Made by a program: the position numbers and the translations under genes
Source of the DNA: Phanerodontia chrysosporium
Lineage: Eukaryota > Basidiomycota > Agaricomycetes > Polyporales > Phanerochaetaceae
Reading direction: 5' to 3'
NCBI GenBank assembly: GCA_001910725.1
Contig: MJGA01000015.1
Location: 744,001-808,000 of the forward strand
Length of the DNA stretch: 64,000 nucleotides
Shown: piece after piece, positions 1 to 11,807 of the stretch
Layout: the number at the start of each line of letters is the position of its first letter
How positions within the stretch are numbered: the first letter of the stretch is position 1
The notes under the pieces: model-generated
What the model was told of the DNA's origin: nothing
The model's input: only the letters and a program-made list of their open reading frames with translations
Database searches by the model: none

Positions 1-501
1 CTGTTGCCAGAGACTGGTCCTAACCTAGTGCCTGTTCCTATACTGGCAATGTACGAGCGTGGCTCAACCAGAGAACTGAACCTTCTCCCTACACGCGAGG
101 GGGAAGAATGAGCAACGGACTGAGGTGGCTAGCGAGAACGGAATCCGGCCTCGAGCTTTTTGCCTAGTCTCCCCCAGTAGACCTAATGTGGAAATATGAA
201 GTTAGCTTCAAAGTTGCTTACGTAATCACTAGGCGGTTACTGGCCACCACCACTAGACTCAAGCGTCGACTCGACTCAAGTCTAAGTTCTCTCTGCATAA
301 GTACTGATTTTCTTGCCGACCTAGAAAGCTGCTGCCGTGAATGTCCTATAACACCATTCTCCCTCGCTTCTCGCACCCACCTGGGTCGCGAGATAAATAA
401 CACATGGCGAGCGCGTCAGAGTGCTACTAGTAGGCATACTGAGATCGGAATACTGAATCCATTACATCTCGCAGACGACACGACGGCGACCTACGGGTAT
501 C
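1..501. other. No gene recognised
   Basis: Only short overlapping frames occur here, with no recognisable motif. It is downstream of the minus-strand gene that ends near 502, so part of it may be its 3' flank. Confidence 0.4.
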
Positions 502-1961
502 CTACGCAGGGTACCGCTTGCTAAACCGGCATTTTCTCTTTGGGTTTCTGTTCGGTCGTTTGGCGGCGCGGAACTCCAGCCCTTCCTCCTCGACCTCCTC
601 CTCCTGACAACTGTCCTGTAGTCGGCGGCGTTTCGGCAGCCTAGCACTACGGGTATTCGGTGCAGACAAAGGACCCGGCACGGCGTCAGCAACCTCGCGG
701 GACGTCGTGCCACGCTGATGGCAACAAACTCCCTGCAACCATCGGCGTAAGCCTTGCAGCTCGTCGTCCGAGACCTCAATACTGAGGCCTTCCAGGTATG
801 TCTTGAAATGTGTAGCGACATCGTCGATTGACCCCGCGCCAGACGTCTCCTCCTGGGTAGCCTCCTCTTCGGCGTTTCTCGGCGAGTCTGGATGCGTCGG
901 GTCCTGGGTATCTTGGTCCTCGACATTTGAATCCTGAGTCGACGATCCTAAACCTTCGTTCCAATCACAGATACCCTGGACGTAGTGTTTGTTCCGCTGA
1001 TTGCCTGAGATCGGGTCCAAGACGCCTGTTTTGAGGCCGAACATGAAGCCTTGCTTCACCAAGATAGGTACGTTCGCCCAATGCACCCAGTGTCTCCCAT
1101 ATATGTCTTCATTCGTTATAGGATCTATACGTTCATCGTACGAGATGTCGTCCCGGACACGTGCTTCTCGGTCGTCTACACCCTCTTTGGGTTGTGTAGG
1201 GATAGCCGGCTCTGAGAAGCAGCGCTGCTGAGTCGGCCGCGAAGACGAGGTCCCGCATCTTGTACGCTGCCACATCGAAGGTGCTTGCGATGTTATGAAG
1301 CGTGGATCGTTCGCCGAACCAGTATCCGCGTCTTCCCCGGAAAGGTCCTGCTCCATAGCACGCGGCGACAAGCATGGCTCCGACCAACGACTCCGAATCG
1401 CAACTGTCTTCCCTGAGTGGAACGACTTCGAGGCTGGGGCTCCTCCTCTCCGACAGACTCTCCTTCCCCGACCTCTGCAGCAGGTAGCTCCCCTGCCGCG
1501 GTACGGGAATTCTTCGCCCGCCTCCTAGATATCAACCCCGAAGAGCCTGCCAACGGGTCTAGTGTAATCGTCTGCGCTTCGGGGTGCGGCGGTCCTGCAG
1601 CGCTTCCGGCGGGGGCGCGAGTGGCCTTTGGCGCTTTCGATGTCTCTGCGCGCTTCAGTGACTGCTGTTCTTTGTTCGATGCCCAAGCGACCTTGCCTCG
1701 CTCGGCCAGGATCGCTTGCACCAACGCTGCAGACTGCGTCAGCACAGCACGCCAAATTGAGGACATAGCGTACCTTCGATGTCTCTCGCCTCTAACTCTG
1801 TCATATTCGACCACTTGGAGAGCAGGCGCTGCTTCAGCTGTCGAGGGGTTCCTTTCGTTGGGACTCCGTACGCCTACCGACGTCGTTGAGTGTCTCCAAC
1901 TAGACTGGAGCCACGAAGCCTTACCTCGCAGAGTGCTTGGAGTTCTTCTCGCTCGGTGCAA
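502..1961 (-). CDS. Hypothetical protein, frames disrupted
   Basis: I do not recognise the product. Three minus-strand frames take over from one another in the direction of reading. The upstream frame (1961 to about 1390) has a helical stretch around AVLTQSAALVQAILAERGKV and then an Ala/Glu/Pro-rich linker. The middle frame (about 1387-1200) reads like a folded segment, with VGAMLVAACYGAGPFRGRRG and AAYKMRDLVFAADSAALLL. The last frame (about 1200-502) contains DERIDPITNEDIYGRHW and WANVPILVKQGFMFGLKTG, then an acidic tail ending in basic residues. Each piece has protein-like composition, but no clean pair of splice sites joins them, so either introns or single-base errors lie between. The start codon is not established. 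It could also be a decayed gene. Confidence 0.4.
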
Positions 1962-2862
1962 TATCTGCTAAGCCATTCACCGAGGGCTTGGGACTTCTGC
2001 TCTATTTCGCGTGAAGCGTAGCCCATGGTGGAATGTGGGTGATGTAGACGTGGTTGAGATGGCGTATTCAGAATACTTAGGGAGGTGCGTGCTCCGCGAG
2101 GTCAGCTATATTAACGCGCCGAGAAGTGGCGAGGCTCATATCGAGCGGTCTTTGTATTGCAGGACACTGCAGTGCGTCCTTTGTCCTTTCTGCAGATACC
2201 TACATTGAAATGTCATCCCTCGTCTGCAGCATCGCGTAGAAAGTGTCAGGATCGCGATATCTAGAGCAGTAGTATATATGAACCTTGCAACCGGGGTTTT
2301 TGAAGGGCGCAATCAAGTCGGTACATTGCTGTTTTTTCAATATGTGCACTACGTCTTGGATCCTCGGTTCTCTCTCCATAGGCTAAGTCGAGTAGACCTT
2401 CAAGTTCAATTCTTTACTCAGATGGTGTTCTTTCTAGCATGTGGAACAATCGCGAGCCCAATCTCCCGACCGGTACAAATGACTATCGACATACTCCATT
2501 ACATTCGAGATGAGGCCGCGTACGAGATAAGAATAGCTACGTGCTCTATCACGCACATACAGCCACTACCACTCGCCACTTTCCGCTCGCAGCCAAGTTC
2601 TCAGGGAACTTGAGATCTGAGCACGAAGATCATGGTTGACTTCGTACAGCCTACAGACTATGATCTTCGCCAGAACTCTCTATAACATGATATTATTCTC
2701 CCCCACAAGGCGGTGTTCTTGGAGCGTATACTCGGTCACAGCTGCCCGTGATCGTTGTCCCGCACTGGCAGCAGGCCGGAGGTTTAGGACCGCTAAAAAT
2801 CCCGGAAATAATATGACATACAGCAGTCAGGGACGCCCGTGAGGCCTTGCGTCTACCTCCGT
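1962..2862. other. No gene recognised
   Basis: This stretch is less GC-rich than the flanking coding DNA. It holds only short plus-strand frames (for example 2278-2613) with no motif and no convincing splice pattern. I see nothing supportable in it. Confidence 0.4.
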
Positions 2863-3633
2863 CTAATTACTCTCTTCCACCTTTACTCTAGACCGTTTCT
2901 TACCCTTGCGGCCCGACGGCCCCGCCTCGACCTTTACGTCCACTTCGGTGCGAGGTACGTCTTCCGGTTCCTCGCGCTTCCGCTTGCCCGCGATGAGCTC
3001 GCACTGACAGGACGCCTCTCGACTTCAATTTTCTCGAGCTTAGGCCGGTTTTTCACATGGCGGCGGTGGAAGACGCGGTCGACGAGCTCAACTAGCTCTC
3101 GCCTGTCCTCTTCGTCCGGCGAAGAGCACACGCCTGTCAACACGAGTCCGGTCTCAAGCTCTGACAGCATCCGCTGGATGCATTTCTGCTTGCGCTCTTC
3201 GAGGTCTGGCTCAATGTACGGTTTAGGCTCGATTTGCGAGAAACTGGGCCCCATTGTTTCGGCCATTGACATAACGTCCTTCGGGGGTCTGGGCTTGCGC
3301 TTTCTCGGGACCACGCGTTTCGCGTCCATAATGAGGCGATCTACACCACGGTGAGCGCCGCATAGCACGCCAGCAGAGAACAGGAAGCAGTACCCATCTC
3401 GTCCGCGACAACTTCTCCTTTTCGAACTTGTCCAAGATGTCGGTGCGCATGGCCTCCTCAGACCTGTTCGCCTTGACACCGCGGCCGATCGCCTGACCCC
3501 AACTGGTCAGCACCTTGCGTACATCCTTTGTCCAACCTGAGCTCACCTTTGCGAGATGCCGAATCTGGTCATACTTCATCTTCTTGACGTCAGACCGTAC
3601 TTTGCGCAAGGTGGCATCGTCTGGTGCAGGCAT
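2863..3633 (-). CDS. Hypothetical basic protein
   Basis: The product is not recognised. Reading starts at the ATG ending at 3633 (MPAPDDATLRKVRSDVKKMK) and runs through a charged helical region to about 3385. A second block begins around KRVVPRKRKPRPPKDV, passes a Glu-rich helix and ends RVFHRRH. A well-formed 53-bp intron (3004-3056, GTGAAA...GTCAG, phase 0) joins this to a last exon reading CELIAGKRKREEPEDV and a Lys/Arg-rich tail, with a TAG at 2863-2865. Between about 3345 and 3400 there is a GTACTG...GTGTAG intron candidate, but it leaves the frame one base short. Several basic clusters look like nuclear localisation signals, so a nuclear role is possible but is only inference. Confidence 0.55.
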
Positions 3634-4672
3634 GGCTGAGATTGGTGGGCAGTCAGGATGGGTGGCGCAGGCAGGGGGAGGAAGTGGTTGCGTCGTGGCA
3701 GACGTGACGCTCTAGTATTTATAGGCACAAGCTGCGAGTGGCCAACCGCCGTGCTCTCCACGAAGAGCAAACAGAAATGCGCCTTCGACTGTGAGCGGCC
3801 CTGGTCCAAACTTCGAACGTTCACCTGCAAAGCCTGGTGTCGCAAAGCGTGATAGTCGAGCCTGATATTCAGGAGGATCGGGGCTCGTACTAATCGCTCC
3901 CCGACATGCGTTGTCCATACGTCTTTGTTCTCTGCCGCCCATCTCGGTAGCTGCAGGGTCATCCTCCGCTCGAGTGGCGTGGGGGATGCGCGTCGTGCTG
4001 GACGGCCATCCTGTGACAACACACTCAAGAACCGCGGAAAAGCGACGTCTGTGCTTCCCCTGGTTCCAGAGGGCGCTATAAGCTGGCGAACTGCTTTGGT
4101 GAACCTGCCGCTGGAGCTTTCGCGGTGCATGGTTCTCCAGGTTCCTGTGTCAGAGCAATTAATAATGGCTATGCCACAGAGCACACATACATACTATGCT
4201 TTCACTGTATTTGCACATTACGAGTTCCTTGCGATGCAGTTGTGCTGCCGTCAATCTGACGCAGACATGGTCATGGATGTGCCCGAACACTGCGCTGGAC
4301 TATTGAGACTCAGGATATAATCAACGGGAGTTGGGCGCTAATGACCTCAAAGCGACCTCCACGCGAGCTCGATCCGCGGCGGGCACTGAGCCAGCGGACG
4401 GCAGCGCCAAGGCATCTTGTATGTGCTCAGATAATGGAGAGAACAGGTGAGGGACCGTACGCTCCACGGCGGAGTGTTGGCTGCCTAAGACGCAGTCCAA
4501 TTTCAGGCATCTCTCGCGAACTTCTGATGTCACTCGTAGTATGCTGTAGTGAGAATGATAGAATTGAACATTGGTCTAGTGATTACATCCGTAGCAATAC
4601 ATGGATAACCTTCTAATACTACAACTGCCAGCAAGGAAAAAAATGAATTGTCTCGCGTGTCCCCTAGATCCT
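3634..4672. other. No convincing gene
   Basis: A 202-codon minus frame (3576-4184) overlaps the 5' end of the preceding gene. Its composition is Arg/Ser/Leu-rich without a motif, so I treat it as chance. The rest (4185-4672) holds nothing recognisable and includes the 3' flank of the ammonia-lyase gene. Confidence 0.4.
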
Positions 4673-7106
4673 CTACGCCTTGATAGACTTGACGAGCTGC
4701 ATGACGACGTTCTGCATCTTGCCGTCGCGGATGGCCTCGTAGATCGTCGAGATGTTGTTGCCGATGATGCCGTCCTCGACACCCGGGCCCATCTCGAAGT
4801 TGTGCAGGTTCTCGCGGCCGTGCATCGGCACATTGAGGGTGACACGCACGAACTCGTACACAGGGCGCGTCTTGCCGAGGTACTTGCTCGCTGGTGCCGC
4901 GCCACGGGCGCCCTCGAGGTACTGCGTGCGCAGCGTCGTGAGTGCATCAGCAGCGCGCGTCGCGAGGTCCGTGCGGAAGGCAGTGATGTTCGTGAGCTCG
5001 GGTGCGAGCGCAGCGTCCGCAGAGAGGAAGTCGACGAGCGGCGTCGTGGTCGAGGCAGCGACGCTGACCATGCGCGCCTTGCAGTCTGCCGAGCTCGAGG
5101 AGTTGAGTGCGCGGAAGATGGTACGCTCGAGGATGGGCAAGAGAGCGTCCGCGCGCTTCGCCGCAGACGGGAAATGCTTGGGCAGCAGCTCGCGGACGAT
5201 CGCCGAGAGCGACGACTGGAGGTCGTTGTGCATAGCGCGGAGGTCGAGCGCCTGGCAGAGGACGTAAAGGTACGCCGCCGTGAGGAGAGAGAGGACGTCG
5301 AGAGCGCTGATCGTGTAGCGAGCAGACACGAGGGCGAGCGAGTTGACAGCCTGATTGTGCATCTCCGCGGACTGGATGTGCGAAGAGACCGGGCTGGCAA
5401 GGAAGCCGAGCTCGCCGACGTAGGCAGCGAGGTGAATGTCGATACCCTTGGCGAAGTAGTTGTGGGACGGGTCAGTCGCCGCGAGGTTGGGTGGCAGGCC
5501 GCGGTTCATCATGGGGTTGATGAGCTCGGTCGCCTGGGCAAAGAGCAGCTTGCCGATGTGGTGAATGGCAAGGCGAGTCTTCTCCATCGCGTTCGTGACA
5601 GCCATGGCCTGGAAGTTACCACCATGGTGCACGGTGCCAGTCTCACCATCAATAAGAGGGTTATCGGTGGCTAGAAGAGAACATGAGCAAAAGAAAGGCA
5701 GCAAAACGATTGAACATACTCGAGTTGCACTCAAGAGTGACCGTCTCGTGGGCAGACAGGATGTCCTCAATCTGGGGGCCAAGGAATTGTGCCGCCGTGC
5801 GGAGTGGGTAGCGGTCCTGGCGGAGCTCGCCCTCATCCTCGGCAATGTGAACTTCGTCCTCAGCCTTGACCGCCATCTGCGAGTCCTCGAGGAGAGTCCG
5901 GACGTTGCGAGCGACCTCGACTTGGCCGGGGTGCGGGCGAGCGGTATCGTGAATGAAGGCGTCGAACGAGCCAACTGCACCAATCATCGCTTCGGTGCCC
6001 ATTGCCGTGCAGACCTGCGCGAGAAGAGAAAGGTGAACAGCCTCATTGAGAGCCAGTGCGCCGACCGACGCGGAGAATGCTGTGCCGTTGAGAATACCCA
6101 AGTGCTCCTTGGAAGAGAGCGGGATCGGGGCTACACCGTGGTTGGCGAGCGCGATATTCGAGGGCAGGATGCGGCGGGCTCCATAGGAGGCGGGGCCATC
6201 AAAGACACGGATAGCCGGGCTGCCAATGAGCGTTCCGGCAATGTATGAGAGCGGCGAGAGATCTGCAGCCGGGCGATTGGGTTAGTTAGATCTGGGCGCT
6301 TGCGCTTTAACTGCACCAGTGCGACTCACCTCCCGAGGCAGAGATGCTGCCGCGCAGGGGAACAAGTGGGGTGATATTCTCGCGCAGCAACTCGCCCATC
6401 TTCTCGATAAGCTCCCAACGGACACCAGAGTGCCCCGGATAAGGGAGTTCATGCGGATAAGGATTGCACCACGAACCCAGGCCTCTGGCATGCTCGTCGT
6501 TGCGAGTGGGTCACCCAGGGGCAGAGCTGGGAGCGGCGACTCGGTCTGAGTCGGCAGCACGCCGACGTGCTGGTGCTGGAGGAGGGCATGGCCGAGCTGG
6601 AGCGGGTCGCTTGTGCGGGTATCGGCTGCGCGCAGGGTGAGTCGGGCAGGAGTGGAAGGGATCGACCGCAAAACGTACCGGATCCGCCGAAGCCCGTACT
6701 GACGCCGTATACGCTGCGCTGAGTGCTGACCTTGTCGACAATCACGCGTCTGCTCTGCAGGACGCGCTCGTGGGTCTCGGGGTTCTCGTCGAGGGCCACC
6801 GCGGCGCCAAAGCGCGCCGTCGCTGCGACAGCGGGGATGCTAAGGTTGTGTCCGTCGACGATCACTGGCTTGCCTTCCCTGTATGATCGTTAAGTCCGAT
6901 GAGCGATGGTTCGAGGAGGACGCCACGCACCTGTAGGATTGCAGCTCGTCGTACGCCTCGACGAACTTGTCCAGGAGTTCGGGCTTGCGCTCTGTTGAAG
7001 GAGCGGCATGCCCTGTGGATGCTGAGGCGGGGTATATGGCAGAGCTCTTGCGGCTCTGGGCGTAGCCGTTGCCGGAGGAGGTGTAGTAGTCGATGCGGGA
7101 AGGCAT
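4673..7106 (-). CDS. PAL: Phenylalanine ammonia-lyase (MIO family)
   Basis: PAL deaminates L-phenylalanine non-oxidatively to trans-cinnamate and ammonia; fungal enzymes use it mainly in catabolism and secondary metabolism. Five exons are supported: 7106-6931, 6878-6679, 6625-6330, 6262-5720 and 5670-4673. The four introns (49-67 bp) all have GT/AG ends. Visible family blocks are [23 protein letters not shown], the Ala-Ser-Gly triad (residues about 222-224) that cyclises into the MIO electrophile in [16 protein letters not shown], and LECNSTTDNPLID. The ASG-D junction spans intron 3. The expected product is about 737 residues, normal for fungal PAL, ending in [10 protein letters not shown]. 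One base is missing near 6432 inside the conserved SLIRGHSGVRW block, so the sequence as given is frameshifted. Identity is secure; whether the gene is intact is not. Confidence 0.93.
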
Positions 7107-10036
7107 GCTAGCACTGTTGAAGTGTGGGGAGCTGGGTGGTGCGCGACGAGGTAGAGCTCGCTGATGCGGCGGGAGGAAAGTTGTGGGAGGACTGGGGACG
7201 GTCGGGGCGCATTTATAGGTTTTCGGGTGTGATCTGGAAGGGGGAGGAGGATGACATGGTTTGTTGGGAATTGGATGCAGGGCAGCTGTGCGCTAAGGGT
7301 ATGTGACATCCCTGGGCCGTCCCATCTTATCACCAAACTGCCCGATCGGGAGCACTGGTATAGAGCCCGAAACAGACCGCTACCTCCGTTCGGTTCAGTC
7401 TCACGGCCGGATCCTCCCTACGGTCACCTATCTGGCCTATTGCGCACAAGCCTATCGCGAAAAGCCAAAATTATATTCGAAATCAGGCCCAAAATTGGAT
7501 GTGGAAACAGACTGGTCTAGCCATTTGAACCCGTTCTCCACATGAGATAGCAAGTGGAGGGCACACCCCGTCGGCAGCCTCTATGTGAGCATTAGATCCG
7601 CCCGGCCGTCCACAGACCTATCGCACACTGGGACGGCCCCCAGTGCACTCGCAGGGTGCAACCATCGCGGTGTCGATGTCGCATCGAAACTGTGCATCGC
7701 ACAGATCAGCGTTCTGTCCGCAGCTGCGGTACGGCAGGAGTCACTTGCGGAAACCTCCCAAGCCACATTAACGAGAATGAGAAATCCAACTACAGGTGCT
7801 GCCCTGATAGCCAAGCACCGCGAGCCTCATTGCCACCAAGGACAAGGACAGGGGACGCGCGCCTCCGATGCGGTCCATTGCTGTGGCAATGGACACGCCC
7901 TTCCCATACCACTACCATGGCTGCATACAGAAGATCAACTACAGCCGACACGCCCTCGGGATTCGGGATGCGAGGACGTGAACATGTTCTGTCGACCACC
8001 GCGATACGACATGCTACCCACCGCGCGCCCACATTCTCACGCCGATCGCAGCCCCGACTTCGCCTCGGACAGGAAAGTACGCATTTTCGCGCCGTGCGAA
8101 TACAACGGACGCTATGACAGATCGCACTAGGCACAATGTGCACACCGCCTGCGCCGCCCGAGTCAGCGACCGTGGCACTGCGCAGTGACTCTTATGGTCG
8201 TCCTAGGCGCAATCCCCGGACGCACGCGTTCTGGGACAGCCCGGGAGCGTGTTGCGTCCGCCGAGACGGAGGCGGCTCACAGCACCCTGGGACCCCCTGC
8301 AACCGCCTCGCATGCCACGTAGGACACGCCGTTCATTGCACGCATCGTGCAGCGAGGTACCCGCTGTCCGCGCGCACACTCCATTGGCACGCAGCTCCCG
8401 CCGCCAGGGCGCCCCGGCCGTCGAGTGCATTGCGCCTTACGCAAGAAACGCACCCCCATTCTCGTGCCGCGTGCGAGGAATGCGGACGTGACCCTCGCTA
8501 GCGGAGGTCAGCATGTGCGTGCTGCGCGCGCCTGACCCCGCGGGGAGAGCGGCTGCGGTGGTGTGGTGCATATTCCACAGCAATACAGTCCGTCTGTTTC
8601 TGCCTTTTCCGCCAGCTATGCGCAATGCCGAGTACCCTTGGGGCTCGCCGCCGCCGCGAGCAGCGAGCGCCATGTTCCGGCCGATGCACTAGAGCGCGAG
8701 CACATGCCGCGAGCCACTCAGAGTCACCAGCCAGATCGCGCGCACCACACGACCCTGCAGAAATAAGCAGTGAGCGACTATTCTGATGACGGGGGCAGAT
8801 ATCTGAGCTGCGCGGCGCACCTCTTCGCCAAGGTTCTAGACGTGCATGCGTGCATAGGACGGAGCGACCAGTTATCTGCCGCGTGGTTCGAGGCGCCTAT
8901 GATCTGCTAGCGCAGCATAACGTACAAGGCTCCTCCTGTCTTGACTTTTGCGACGGGTGAAAGCTGAGGCCAATCAAGCTCAAACTCGGAGAAGCAGCCT
9001 TCGCGACTCTCCGAGCCTTGCTGCCGACGGGCTGATAGTCGGTAGTCAGAGCAGAGGCTGGTGGTCTTGCTGACTGTATGATACCTTCAGCTGAAGGATA
9101 ACGGCCCGATAGAGATGTTCTTCAGGGATGCAGGCTGTCTAGCAGAGGCCAGGAGCATATGGTGATCAATTCACGTCATACCAACCCTCGAGCCCGGGAG
9201 CAAAGAGCGCGAGTGGACCAAAAATCGATTGGTACGAAAATTGCAGGTGGGATTGCAAAGGCATTTCGTGCAGAGCCTAGGCAGTAGAAAAGCCCCTAAT
9301 TACCCGCTACCGGCGTGACCGGAGTACCCTGCCACTGCGGTACCGTCAATGCCTTGACTCACGTTGCAGACTCTGCCTTGATGAACAACGTCCAAGTGCT
9401 TCTCCTCGTAACAACGGACCGCATCGGGACAAAAGTCCGATGCAGCGCCACAAAGGACATGTTGTTGTCATCTCCAAGGGACAGGTCCGTTCAGTCGATT
9501 AGATTCGCAACTTCCTAGAGAAGGGTCTGTAAATACAGCGCCATGCACAGCCCACAAGCTTCGCAGAGTTGTGGAAGATGCGGTTACGTACGCATCCTCT
9601 TCCCAGAGTTTTGCTTGATGTGGTGGCTATGTATGCCGTTCTGCATCGGCAACCTGAGTCATAATAGCATTGCTCGTGTCGATGCGGCCTCAGCGTCTTA
9701 AACCTCGAGGCCGCATAGCCTCGAGGCTTAGATTCCGATGCTTGAGTCGATATAGCAAGAGGCGTTATATCAGTACAGACGCGACATATGCCATGGAGAG
9801 CTGGAGCAATAGAAAAGGACAGGGATTTGGGGATGCAGTTGAGGTCGAGTCATGCACGAGTTGTAGCAGAGAAGGGCGGGAGAGAGGCGTCTAATGCGCC
9901 ACCACGCCGATGCGCTCCGTATATGGCAGGAGACCACGTGGGGAGACAGTTTCTCAGCAAGCGCCCTACATCTCTTCCCCAGTCTTCATCTCCCTCAACG
10001 CTTCCATCCGTGTAGACACCTCCCGCTGCAGCAAAA
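7107..10036. other. Long stretch without a recognisable gene
   Basis: From 7107 to about 7300 this is the PAL promoter side. From about 7560 to 8770 the DNA is GC-rich and open in several frames on both strands at once (for example 7585-8130 plus, 8136-8501 plus). The predicted proteins are Arg/His/Cys/Pro-rich and motif-free, which is how non-coding GC-rich DNA reads. From 8770 to 9660 there is almost no open frame. From 9670 to 10036 only short frames precede FCF1. No transposase, reverse transcriptase, tRNA or terminal repeat was seen. Confidence 0.45.
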
Positions 10037-10898
10037 ATGGTTTGTTGCACAGATTCTGCAACAATAATTAGAGCTCATGTCGTAATTTTTAGGGGAAAGC
10101 CAAGAAAACCCGCAAGTTCGCCACCGTCAAGCGTTTGCTGAACCCGAATGACATCCGGCTGTACGTCCTCATATCTGTGCCTCCATGGCCGACGGCTGAG
10201 ACAGCGATGCCTTTGCAGAAAGGAGAACCAGGTGAAGCAGGCGAAAAAGGAAGCAGAGGCGAAGGAGAAGGCCGAACGTCGTGTGTATGTCGTCCATGCC
10301 GCAACCGTCAAAGGCGGCAGCCCACTAACGTTCGCACAGTACGCAGGTGGCTTCATCATTGTTCTTGCAACACAACGACGCCCTAGTACCACCGTACCGC
10401 GTTCTCATTGATACCAACTTCATCAACTTTTCCTCCAGAACAAGCTCGAGCTCATTAGCGGCATGATGGATTGTCTCTACGCCAAATGTGCGTATATTAT
10501 CCACCCTACGCGCGTGCTACAATATACTGACTTACGTTTGAAGGCATACCATGTGTCACGGACTGTGTTATGGCTGAATTGGAGAAACTGGGCACCGGTA
10601 CCGCGTCGCTTTGAGGTACGCTTGTGCGCCCTGACCTGGCCCCGCCTGTACTCATCACCTGTCCTGCCTGCAGGATCGCACGCGACCCTCGCTTCGAACG
10701 CCTGGCGTGCTCGCACTCTGGACATACGCGGATGACTGCCTGGTGCAACGGGTCACGTCCCACCGGTGCTTCATTGTCGCAACCTGTGACAGAGAATTGC
10801 GGAGACGTATCCGCAAGATCCCTGGTGTCCCTCTGATGTACATTGTCAGGCGGCGGTACGCTATTGAACGGCTGCCGGATCAGGGTGCGCCCGTATAG
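10037..10898 (+). CDS. FCF1: rRNA-processing endonuclease Fcf1/Utp24
   Basis: Fcf1/Utp24 is the PIN-domain protein of the small-subunit processome that cuts pre-rRNA at early sites in the nucleolus. The start is a minimal exon, the ATG alone (10037-10039), followed by a 53-bp intron (10040-10092). Next comes [16 protein letters not shown], the family N-terminus. Further introns are 10161-10218, 10283-10346, one starting in the AAK-T codon near 10490, and one after the GTCGCTTTGAG near 10616. PIN blocks seen are [81 protein letters not shown] and [11 protein letters not shown] with TAG at 10896-10898. One base is missing at each of three conserved places (near 10433, 10596 and 10721). Family length is about 190 residues, matching. 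Confidence 0.93.
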
Positions 10899-11807
10899 AG
10901 GTCTACGTTCGTCTGCTCTCGCCTGTAATATCACCCCTGTAGCAATAATGTAAGCTCGTGCTGCCCTACCGCTCAAGCGCATGGTCACTGATTGCCGTTG
11001 GGCTTTCTAGCCTTGTTTCATCCCCAAAAGTAACCCAGGAAGCTTAATGTCATTTATGTTCCATCCGATGTGCATGTGCGACTTTCGCAACGTCATCGTG
11101 TGTTGCCTGGCCGTGGTCAGGAGGCCCACCCCCGGTTCTACTCTGTGTTCTGCACGTCATGATCCGCCGTATTCCGAGAACTGCGCGCTGCTCGGTGACT
11201 GCTGCGTTCGGTCTGGACTCGACTCTGCCGCCTCTCAGCGTGCGCACGGCGAACTGCCGTATGCAGGGCTTGCATGTCCACAGTGGGGAACTCCTCGGCG
11301 GTGCATTCTGCCCTGGACGATGGCGACGCTTCCGCTCGAGACACGCTAGCTTGCATTGCTGACCAAATATCGCTCCGTGGTCTACACAGGATATTCGTGC
11401 GTGCGCGAACGCCCGTGGCACGCACGGGCCGTCCGATGCTGAATTCTTCGTGCATTCCGGTGTCCATTCTTCGATGTGTGTGCCTCGCTCGCTCGGTGTT
11501 CTTGCGCTGCCTCCGTCTTCTCCGTTTGCGTCGATGCCACCCACTATTTCCCGTGGCGACCGGGATCGTCATGCATGCTGGTTCGTTGCGCAATCCGCGG
11601 TCTTCCTCGAGCACATCTGCGTCCGTGGCCGCCCTGGCCCCTGGCAGCCAAACAGCGCCACATAACACGGGGTCATCATGCTGACTCAGCACAGACGCGC
11701 CTACGCGTTGTGTTCATTTGCTGCTTACGCCCACGTTGCTACCTCTAGCTCTTGGTTTACTTTCGTTTGAATCTCTTTCCAAAGACTAGTTTGACGATTC
11801 CTACAAC
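10899..11807. other. No gene recognised
   Basis: The segment 11050-11690 is GC-rich and open in five frames at once, giving Arg/Cys/Ser-rich motif-free translations. I read this as non-coding. The final ~100 bases are the promoter side of the DUF1917 gene and include a pyrimidine-rich stretch just upstream of its ATG. Confidence 0.4.

Noticed and set aside
3576..4184. 202-codon minus-strand frame
   Set aside because: It overlaps the start of the gene at 2863-3633 in a different frame, and its composition is that of random GC-rich sequence.
4601..5674. A 357-codon plus-strand frame opposite the PAL 3' exon
   Set aside because: It is the antisense of well-conserved PAL coding sequence; its Arg/Asp/Val-rich translation has no motif. 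GC-biased third positions keep the opposite frame open.
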